Assembly (NCBI RefSeq): GCF_004803895.1
Contig: NZ_CP021978.1
Location: forward strand, 6,510,001 to 6,574,000
From: Streptomyces hawaiiensis
GTDB lineage: Bacteria; Actinomycetota; Actinomycetes; Streptomycetales; Streptomycetaceae
Direction: 5' to 3'
DNA length: 64,000 nucleotides
Part shown: piece after piece, positions 17,014 to 23,228 of the stretch
Layout: each line of letters starts with the position of its first letter
How positions within the stretch are numbered: position 1 is the stretch's first letter
Program-made: the position numbers and the translations under genes
Notes under the pieces: generated by a model
Seen by the model: the letters and a program-made list of their open reading frames with translations, nothing else
Told to the model about the DNA's origin: nothing
Databases searched by the model: none

Positions 17014-17994
17014 GGCCGCCACAGACCGAACGCGAGCCGGACGGTCAGCCGGCCAGGTCGGCGCCGTCGACGGCCTCACCTCGCGCACCGCCACCACGTC
17101 CGTCCGCGCGGGTGAGCCGAGGACGGACGCCCCGCAGCTCTCCGGGCGGGGCGGCAGGGCCGCGCCCTGGGCCACGTCGACCTGCCAGCGGCGTCCGTCG
17201 GTGTGGACGACGGTCACCTCCCAGCGCGGGGCCGCGCCGGACGTGCGGACGACACTCAGCGCCTGGGCGTCGTATTCGCCGGTCCTGGTGCGCACGGCGA
17301 GCTCGGCGGCCTGGCCCGGCCGTTCCCAGGCCGAGCTGCCCCGGCACCCCTCCACGACGATCCGCCCCTCCCGGGCGCCCTGCAGGACCTCTTTGAGGGA
17401 GTGAGCCTCGGCCCGGCCGTACGCGTATCCGTACGGCAGCACGAGCACCGTGGGGGAGAAGCGGTGACCACCCAGATGGGTGACCTCCCAGACGCCCTCG
17501 ACCCCGGACGTCGCCAGCTCGGCCGCGAGGGGCCGGCCCAGGAGCGCGCAGCAGCGGTCGCGCTTGCCGTTGGTGCAGACAAGGGCGAGCGGGTCGCCGT
17601 CGTGAGGCCGGCCGCCGAGCAGCGCGTCGAAGGCGCGGTGGTCGCCCCGGCCCAGTGCGGCGAAGTCGAGAGCGAGCAGCTGCCCGGGGTCCGAGGTCGA
17701 GGCGCTGTGCAGCCACACGTTTCCCGGGACGACGTGCGCCGCGTACACCCGGCGTGCTGCGGGCATGCGGCGGTCCGCGTGGCGCCCGGGGCGGCGGATG
17801 AGCGCGATGCGTACGCCCGTGTCCTTCGCGGCCGCCTCCAGGGCACGCCCCAGGGCGGGGTCCAGGTGGCTCGAAGTGAGCGCCTTGGCACCCCACGGAC
17901 CGGGCTGTTCCAGCAACAGCCAGGTCGTCGCGGTGGCCGCGGTTCCCGAAACGGGTTCGTCGAAGTCCCGGGAGACGCTTGAGCACGTACTCAC
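16981..17994 (-). CDS. Sucrase/ferredoxin-like protein (thioredoxin-like 2Fe-2S fold)
   Basis: The 337-residue protein belongs to the sucrase/ferredoxin-like family. It has the Cys-rich segment VCTNGKRDRCCALLGRPLA near residue 140 and HLGGHRFSPTVLVLPYG further on, the motifs expected to hold a [2Fe-2S] cluster. The last 30 residues are Arg/Pro-rich and run into a tandem-repeat tract, so the C terminus looks extended. The GTG start at 17994 directly abuts a DmdR/IdeR iron-box-like sequence and has no ribosome-binding site. It may be leaderless, or the start may lie downstream. A role in iron or redox metabolism is inferred. Confidence 0.78.
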   Translation of the reverse strand: MSTCSSVSRDFDEPVSGTAATATTWLLLEQPGPWGAKALTSSHLDPALGRALEAAAKDTGVRIALIRRPGRHADRRMPAARRVYAAHVVPGNVWLHSASTSDPGQLLALDFAALGRGDHRAFDALLGGRPHDGDPLALVCTNGKRDRCCALLGRPLAAELATSGVEGVWEVTHLGGHRFSPTVLVLPYGYAYGRAEAHSLKEVLQGAREGRIVVEGCRGSSAWERPGQAAELAVRTRTGEYDAQALSVVRTSGAAPRWEVTVVHTDGRRWQVDVAQGAALPPRPESCGASVLGSPARTDVVAVREVRPSTAPTWPADRPARVRSVAARPARTRRVNH

Positions 17995-18013
17995 AGAGGT
18001 GAGCCTAACCTGA
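17995..18013 (-). promoter_or_regulatory. Iron box (DmdR1/IdeR-type operator)
   Basis: AGAGGTGAGCCTAACCTGA matches the Streptomyces iron-box consensus TTAGGTGAGCCTAACCTAA at 16 of 19 positions, with the whole central AGGTGAGCCTAACCT core intact. It sits immediately before the start of the sucrase/ferredoxin-like gene, where a bound repressor would block transcription under iron sufficiency. Confidence 0.78.
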
Positions 18014-18047
18014 CTTCGGCCGCGGTGACCTTCGGCCCCGTCCTGCG

Positions 18048-19307
18048 CTACTCCGGCAGGGGCTGCGGAGGCTTCGGACCCGCGTAGAGACCGCTCGGGC
18101 GCATCCGCAGCGGGCGTTCGCCGTACTCCTCGAGCGCGTGGGCGATCCAGCCCGCCGTCCGGGCCACGGCGAAGATCGTCTCGCCCGCGGTCGGTGCCAT
18201 GCCGCAGGAAGCGGTGAGCACGGCCAGGGCCAGGTCCACGTTGGCGTGCAGAGGGGCGTGGCGGGCGGTGGTCTCGACGATGTCGCGGGCCGCGAGGAGA
18301 GCGGGCTCAGCGCGCGGGATCTGCTCCAGGAGCGCGAACAGGGCACGCGCGCGTGGGTCCTCGCCGGGGTAGAGCCGGTGTCCCAGGCCCGGGATGCGGC
18401 GGCCGGCGCGCAGTTCGTCCGTGATCACGGGTGCCGCGTCGCCCTGGTCGAGCACGTCCTGCAGCAGCCGGTGGGCGAGCCCGCTGGCCGCGCCGTGCAG
18501 CGGGCCCTCGATCACGCCCAACCCGGCGGAGACCGCCGCGTAGGCATGGGCACGGGCCGACGCGGCGACGCGCACCGCGAGGGTGGAGGCGGCCAGGTCG
18601 TGGTCGACGAGGAGGGCGAGGGCGGTGTCCAGGGCGCGCAGGGACGCCTCGTCGGGGTCCTTGTGCACCGACAGCCGGGACCACAGGCGGTGGGCCAGGG
18701 GGCCCTCGTCTCGGCGCTGGTGGCCCGCCGGAGGCAGAGCGGCCACGAGGGTGGGGATGAGAGTGCGCGCGGTGCCGAGCACGGCGTCCTCGGACAGGTC
18801 GAACCGCAGCGGGTCGGCGGTGGCGGCGGCGATCGTCGCGACCCTCAACAGGTCGGTCGGAGCCGCGTGTTCGGGCAGTGCGTCGACGGCACGGCGGGCG
18901 ACGGCGACGGAAGCGGCGGGCGCGGTGAACGTGCTGCCCGGGAGCATCCGGCCCGTCCACAGCCACTCGGCGACCTCCTCGTAGGTGTGGCCGGCGGCCA
19001 GGTCGACCGCGTCGACACCGCGGAAGAAGTAGCGGTCGCTCTCGATGAGCGTGATGCGGGTGCGGACGGACAGCTCGCCGCCGGAGCCGGAAGTGCCCGC
19101 GCCCTCCCGCCTGTTGCGCCGGGCGAGGGCCTGCACCTCCCCGGCGTCGAAGGTGCTGCCCCGGCGGCCGCTCACCCGCCGACTGCTGAGCTGGCCCCGA
19201 CTCACGTACGCGTACACGGTCTCCGGCTTCACGCCGAGCAGCTCGGCCGCTTCCTTGGTGCTCAGCCGCCGTTCCGTGTCCGGGGGAGCGGGTTCTTGAT
19301 CGCGCAT
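18048..19307 (-). CDS. Citrate synthase with N-terminal DNA-binding domain
   Basis: The 419-residue protein has an excisionase/MerR-like helix-turn-helix at about residues 14-60 (LSTKEAAELLGVKPETVYAY, GRRGSTFDAGEV). A citrate-synthase fold follows. All three catalytic positions are present: His in EGPLHGAASG, His in PGLGHRLYPGEDPRA and Asp in HANVDLAL. It could therefore both bind DNA and sense or make citrate. It is divergent from a second citrate synthase across a 110-base region full of ATTGA repeats, which suggests autoregulation and control of its partner. ATG 19307 has GGTGA upstream. GTG 19316 is an alternative start. Confidence 0.88.
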   Translation of the reverse strand: MRDQEPAPPDTERRLSTKEAAELLGVKPETVYAYVSRGQLSSRRVSGRRGSTFDAGEVQALARRNRREGAGTSGSGGELSVRTRITLIESDRYFFRGVDAVDLAAGHTYEEVAEWLWTGRMLPGSTFTAPAASVAVARRAVDALPEHAAPTDLLRVATIAAATADPLRFDLSEDAVLGTARTLIPTLVAALPPAGHQRRDEGPLAHRLWSRLSVHKDPDEASLRALDTALALLVDHDLAASTLAVRVAASARAHAYAAVSAGLGVIEGPLHGAASGLAHRLLQDVLDQGDAAPVITDELRAGRRIPGLGHRLYPGEDPRARALFALLEQIPRAEPALLAARDIVETTARHAPLHANVDLALAVLTASCGMAPTAGETIFAVARTAGWIAHALEEYGERPLRMRPSGLYAGPKPPQPLPE

Positions 19308-19335
19308 GGGGGTCACCGTATCCGTCTAGCGGACC

Positions 19336-19383
19336 ATTGACTGATGTATTGATTCAATCAATATTGACACGACTTCAGTCAAT
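19336..19383. promoter_or_regulatory. ATTGA(C/T) operator array between divergent citrate synthases
   Basis: The motif ATTGAC/T occurs at 19336, 19348 and 19363 on the plus strand and as its complement at 19357-19362 and 19378-19383. The core 19348-19362, ATTGATTCAATCAAT, is a perfect 7-1-7 palindrome. Five copies in 48 bases of A/T-rich DNA within a GC-rich genome point to a multi-site operator. The DNA-binding citrate synthase is the obvious candidate ligand. Confidence 0.72.
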
Positions 19384-19417
19384 CATGGACAGTCGAATCA
19401 AGTCCAGGGAGGAAGTC

Positions 19418-20578
19418 ATGTCCGTCAACAGGTCAGCAGTCACTCTTGTCGAAGCGCCCCGGGGGCTCGCCGGCGTCGTCGTCACCGACACCCGGATCGG
19501 TGACGTCCGCGGTCTGGAGGGCTTCTACCACTATCGGCAGTACTCGGCCGTCGACCTCGCGCGGACCCGCGGCTTCGAGGACGTCTGGCATCTGCTGGTG
19601 CGCGGTGAACTGCCGGATGCCGAGCAGAGCGCGGCCTTCGCCGCCGAGACCGCCGCACTGCGGAGGCTGCCCGACGAGGTGCGAGCGGCGCTGCCGGCCA
19701 TCGCTGCGGCCGGCGGGCACTCCGGGCCGCTCGCCGGGATGCGTACCGCGCTGTCCCTCCTGGGCGCGGCCAAGGGGTTCCGCCCCGTGTACGACATCGA
19801 CGCCGACCGGCGCCGGCAGGACACGATCGAGGCGGCCGCGGCCGTACCCACGCTGCTCACCGCCCTGCACCGGCTTGGGCGGGGGCTCGAACCGGTGGAG
19901 CCGCGCGAGGATCTGACCTATGCGGCGAACTACCTGTACATGTTGACCGATTCGGTGCCGGCCGAGCAGCACGCACGAGCCATCGAGCAATACCTGATCT
20001 CAACCATTGATCACGGATTCAATGCATCAACCTTCACAGCCCGGGTCATCGCGTCGACGGGCGCGGATGTGGCGGCATGCCTCGCCGGGGCCGTGGCGGC
20101 GCTGTCGGGCCCGTTGCACGGGGGTGCGCCCAGCCGGGCGCTGGACACCCTGGACGCGATCGGCACCCCGGACCGCATCGGCCCCTGGGTGCGTCAGCGG
20201 GTGCTCGCCGGTGAGCGCATCATGGGGTTCGGGCACGCGATCTACCGCACGGAGGACCCGCGATCCCGGATGCTGCGAGAGGTCGCCCAGGGGTTCGGCG
20301 GTCCGCGAGTGGACTTCGCCGTCGAGGTCGAACGGCGCATCGAGGAGATCCTGGCGGAGCTGAAGCCCGGCCGGGAGCTCCACACCAACGTCGAGTACTA
20401 CGCGGGCGTGGTCATGGAACTCTGCGGCCTGCCCCGCGAGATGTTCACCCCGACCTTCGCCGCCGCTCGGGCGGTGGGCTGGAGTGCCAACATCCTGGAG
20501 CAGGCGGAGGACCCGAAGATCATCAGGCCGGTGGCACGGTACGTGGGGCCGGAGGCGCCGGCGCCTGTGCCCGCCTGA
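19418..20578 (+). CDS. Citrate synthase 2 (CitA-like)
   Basis: The 386-residue citrate-synthase-family enzyme makes citrate from oxaloacetate and acetyl-CoA, or a related condensation. Catalytic His residues are in LSGPLHGGAPS and IMGFGHAIYRTEDPRS. The third catalytic position is Glu (NVEYYAG, residue 326) where classical enzymes have Asp, as I recall for the actinobacterial CitA subfamily. ATG 19418 has AGGGAGG 7 bases upstream. Residues LISTIDHGFNASTF are encoded with unusual A/T-ended codons that contain operator-like motifs. It is divergent from the DNA-binding citrate synthase. Confidence 0.9.
   Translation: MSVNRSAVTLVEAPRGLAGVVVTDTRIGDVRGLEGFYHYRQYSAVDLARTRGFEDVWHLLVRGELPDAEQSAAFAAETAALRRLPDEVRAALPAIAAAGGHSGPLAGMRTALSLLGAAKGFRPVYDIDADRRRQDTIEAAAAVPTLLTALHRLGRGLEPVEPREDLTYAANYLYMLTDSVPAEQHARAIEQYLISTIDHGFNASTFTARVIASTGADVAACLAGAVAALSGPLHGGAPSRALDTLDAIGTPDRIGPWVRQRVLAGERIMGFGHAIYRTEDPRSRMLREVAQGFGGPRVDFAVEVERRIEEILAELKPGRELHTNVEYYAGVVMELCGLPREMFTPTFAAARAVGWSANILEQAEDPKIIRPVARYVGPEAPAPVPA
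20006..20030. promoter_or_regulatory. Possible intragenic operator in citrate synthase 2
   Basis: Within the gene, ATTGAT (20006), ATTCAAT (20017-20023) and ATCAA (20026-20030) lie close together, resembling the intergenic array. The encoded motif IDHGFNAS is conserved in citrate synthases, so the peptide itself explains part of this, but the A/T-ended codons are atypical for this genome. Tentative. Confidence 0.3.
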
Positions 20579-20624
20579 GCGAACGCGTCGCGGGAGTGTG
20601 CCGGCGGCGGCGAGCCGGCGTTAC

Positions 20625-20656
20625 GGTGGCCCGGCACCGGAAGGTGCCGGGCCACC
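20625..20656. terminator. Bidirectional terminator after citrate synthase 2
   Basis: GGTGGCCCGGCACC and GGTGCCGGGCCACC form a perfect 14-base stem with a GGAA loop. It lies between convergent genes ending at 20578 (+) and 20686 (-). Confidence 0.93.
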
Positions 20657-20685
20657 GCTGTCCGGCCGATGAGTGGCCGACGGGG

Positions 20686-20925
20686 TCAGGCGTCAGGAAT
20701 GTCGTTCTTGGCGTCGATGAGTGTCCTGCGGGAGACCACGACGATGCGCTCGTAGTCCGCCCTGGACGCGTCGGCGGGGAGCTTCCCGTCGAGTTCTTCG
20801 GTGAGGTCCGTGCCGATCACAGCGAACCTGCCGTCGGACAGCTCGAAGATATCGGGGCAATTGGCACCAGTCGCACTGCCCCGGGCGCTGGGAGGGGTGC
20901 CAATCCGACGGATGATGTGGCTCAC
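20686..20925 (-). CDS. Conserved small hypothetical protein (79 aa)
   Basis: The protein starts at GTG 20925 (VSHIIRRIGTPPS) with AGGA upstream and is 79 residues long. A small mixed alpha/beta region is suggested by CPDIFELSDGRFAVIGTDLT and ASRADYERIVVVSRRTLIDA. There is no signal peptide, membrane segment or metal motif beyond one Cys. I recognise it only as a type of small streptomycete protein of unknown function. The frame stays open to 21084, but the upstream part is low-complexity and unlikely to be translated. The next gene upstream is a DUF6082-like protein on the same strand. Confidence 0.65.
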   Translation of the reverse strand: MSHIIRRIGTPPSARGSATGANCPDIFELSDGRFAVIGTDLTEELDGKLPADASRADYERIVVVSRRTLIDAKNDIPDA

Positions 20926-21185
20926 TGTTCTGGCGTTCCTTGATCTCGAGGCGTGGTGCGCACTCGCCTGCGGTGCGATGCGGCCCTGTGGGGCCGCGGC
21001 CTCGACAACCGGGCGGCGTGGAGCGGCGGTTCGGCGGTGGTCGACCCGGTTCGCGGGATGCGCAGTAGTCAACCTTGTTGGCATCTGGGGAAACGCGCCG
21101 GTTTACGGGTTCGTTACCGCCCAGCCGTGTGATGCGTTCCGGAGAGTGATCCGCGGGGTGCGGCGCTTACGGCCGAGGTGTGGAG

Positions 21186-21743
21186 CTACTCGCCCGGCGG
21201 ATCCCCGACCACCCACCACTCGTCGATGTCCGCCTCCTCCAGCTGCGCCAGAAGGTCGTCGACCATGCGCCCCAGTCCGGCCTCGTCGGAGCTGTCGACG
21301 AGGGTCGCCCGGTGCGGGCGGGTGGCGTACCAGTACTCCCTGAAGAGAGGGTTCTGCAGCATGCTCCGGGCGAAGCCGAAGAACTCCTCTCTGGTCACGT
21401 TGCCCATGCGGTAGTAGCACAGGGCATTGGTGTAGAGGGCGTTGGCGAAGAGGAACTGGCGCTGCTTCCTGGGGGAGACGGTCCCGTCGTAGGCGTCGAG
21501 CACCTCGGCCAGTTCCGGATCGTCCATCGCCTTGCTCAGCAACTCCCAGTGCAGACGCTGCTGGTGCGCGAAGTTGGTCCGGCGCTGCGACTGCGCGCTC
21601 TCCTCCAGGTGCTCGATCCGGGCACGCAGTGCGTGGAACGCGGGCCACTGCAGGGCCAGGGCGACGGCGGCACCCGCCGCCAGGCCCATCCCTGCCGAGG
21701 CGGTGGCCCTCAGCCCTCGGAAACCGTATTTCTGTGTGGTCAT
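21186..21743 (-). CDS. DUF6082-like membrane-anchored protein
   Basis: The 185-residue protein has an N-terminal hydrophobic stretch (AGMGLAAGAAVALALQW, residues about 17-34) that acts as anchor or uncleaved signal. A helical segment (ARIEHLEESAQSQRRTNFAH) and a soluble helical domain with NALCYYRMGNVTREEFFGFA and PLFREYWYATR follow. This pattern fits DUF6082 proteins of Streptomyces, whose function is unknown. ATG 21743 is chosen where the family resemblance begins. Upstream in-frame sequence to 21908 lacks protein-like character. A role in envelope processes is possible but unproven. Confidence 0.7.
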   Translation of the reverse strand: MTTQKYGFRGLRATASAGMGLAAGAAVALALQWPAFHALRARIEHLEESAQSQRRTNFAHQQRLHWELLSKAMDDPELAEVLDAYDGTVSPRKQRQFLFANALYTNALCYYRMGNVTREEFFGFARSMLQNPLFREYWYATRPHRATLVDSSDEAGLGRMVDDLLAQLEEADIDEWWVVGDPPGE

Positions 21744-22064
21744 GTCAACCCCCGGTTCAGGCGGCCGTCCGCCGGTCGTCGGGGTGCGGGTCGACTGGAG
21801 GGGACCGGCGAGCGGTGGGCGGCGCTTGCCGTCTCCCAGAGTGCCGAGCGGCTCTGATCGGCGGGGAGGCGGAGAGGAGGCGCACGGAGGGAAGCGAGGG
21901 TCGCACAAACCGGCGCCATGCCCAACGTCTGCCCCGCGAGTGCTGCTAACAATCGTTCACTTCGGCGTGGATCCCACGGCTCGTATCCTGTGGCGGCATC
22001 CCCATTTACCCTGTGTGCCGGGAACGCGAGCCGGTGCACGCGTCGGCGCGAGAGAGGTCGCACG

Positions 22065-23228
22065 GTGAGCCAGTCGAGCCCGAAACCGCAGCAGATCCCG
22101 GTCGTCGTCCTGGCCGGATTCCTCGGCTCGGGAAAGACCACCCTGCTCAACCACCTCCTGCACCGCAGCGGCGGCAGCCGTATCGGCGCGATCGTCAACG
22201 ACTTCGGGGCGATCGAGATCGACGCGATGGCCGTGGCGGGAGCGCTCGGCGACTCGACGGTCTCCCTCGGCAACGGCTGTCTGTGCTGTGCCGTCGACGC
22301 GAGCGAACTGGACCAGTACCTGGAGCGGCTCGCGGAGCCCTCCCTCGGCATCGACGTCATCGTCATCGAGGCCAGCGGTCTCGCCGAGCCGCAGGAACTC
22401 GTGCGGATGCTGCTCGCCAGCGAGCATCCCGGGGTCGTGTACGGCGGGCTCGTCGAGGTCGTCGACGCCGCCGAGTTCGACGACACCCGGGCCAGGCACC
22501 CCGAGATCGACCGGCACCTCGCCCTGGCCGACCTCGTCGTGGTCAACAAGCTCGACCGGGCGGCGGACGGCGAACGTGTCCTCCGGCTGGTCCGGTCCCT
22601 CGTCGACGGCGCTGCCGTCGTCCCGGCCACCTACGGCCGGATCGACCCCGAGTTCCTCTTCGACTGCCGGCCCAGCGAGGAGCGCATCGGGCAGCTCTCC
22701 TTCGACGACCTGCACACAGCCGACCCGCACACAGCCGACCCGCGCGAAGACAACCCGCGCGAAGACAACCCGCACGAGGACGCCCCCCACGACCACGACC
22801 CGCACGACGGCGACCCGCACCAGCACGGCACGGACGACCACGCCGGCCACCTGCACGCCGCCTACGACAGCCTGTCGTTCGTCTCCCGGGAACCCCTCCA
22901 CCCGCGCCGCCTGATGACGTTCCTCGACAGCCGGCCCGAGGGGCTGTACCGGATCAAGGGCTACGTCGACTTCGGGCCGTACGACGTCCGCAACCGCTAT
23001 GCCGTCCATGCCGTCGGGCGGTTCCTGCGCTTCTACCCGGAGCCCTGGCCCGGCGGCGGTGAACGCCTCACCCAGCTGGTCCTCATCGGCTCCGGAATCG
23101 ACGCCCCTGCCCTCGACAAGGAGCTGGAGGCGTGCAGGAGCGAGGCCCCACACGCCGACGAGCACGGCATGTGGGGCGTCCTGCGGTACGTACGCGATCC
23201 CGCGGAGGACCTCGCGGACCCGACCTAG
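22065..23228 (+). CDS. CobW/COG0523 GTPase, putative metal chaperone
   Basis: The 387-residue protein is a G3E GTPase. It has Walker A GFLGSGKTTLLN, the metal-binding CxCC motif in GNGCLCCAV, Walker B-like VIEASGLAEP and NKLD for guanine specificity. A His/Asp-rich arm (residues about 218-262) made of pentapeptide repeats ending in Pro precedes the C-terminal CobW domain (YRIKGYVDFG). Such proteins deliver zinc or other metals to client proteins. GTG 22065 has AGAGAGG upstream. Its stop codon overlaps that of parC on the opposite strand. The metal is not determined. Confidence 0.9.
   Translation: MSQSSPKPQQIPVVVLAGFLGSGKTTLLNHLLHRSGGSRIGAIVNDFGAIEIDAMAVAGALGDSTVSLGNGCLCCAVDASELDQYLERLAEPSLGIDVIVIEASGLAEPQELVRMLLASEHPGVVYGGLVEVVDAAEFDDTRARHPEIDRHLALADLVVVNKLDRAADGERVLRLVRSLVDGAAVVPATYGRIDPEFLFDCRPSEERIGQLSFDDLHTADPHTADPREDNPREDNPHEDAPHDHDPHDGDPHQHGTDDHAGHLHAAYDSLSFVSREPLHPRRLMTFLDSRPEGLYRIKGYVDFGPYDVRNRYAVHAVGRFLRFYPEPWPGGGERLTQLVLIGSGIDAPALDKELEACRSEAPHADEHGMWGVLRYVRDPAEDLADPT
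22723..22850 (+). repeat. Pentapeptide-encoding tandem repeats in the CobW arm
   Basis: Fifteen-base units encode HTADP twice, REDNP twice, then HEDAP, HDHDP, HDGDP and HQHG. The first four are two exact DNA duplications (15-base units from 22723 and again from 22741 onward), so the array appears to have grown recently by slippage. Confidence 0.85.

Noticed and set aside
21944..21959. Possible Zur box (TGCTAACAATCGTTCA) upstream of the CobW-like gene
   Set aside because: Too weak a match to the streptomycete zinc-box consensus and little symmetry. It remains worth a motif scan because the protein may handle zinc.
22734..22770. Short direct repeats considered as a CRISPR array
   Set aside because: The 15-base units are contiguous, lack spacers and encode a regular pentapeptide pattern in frame.
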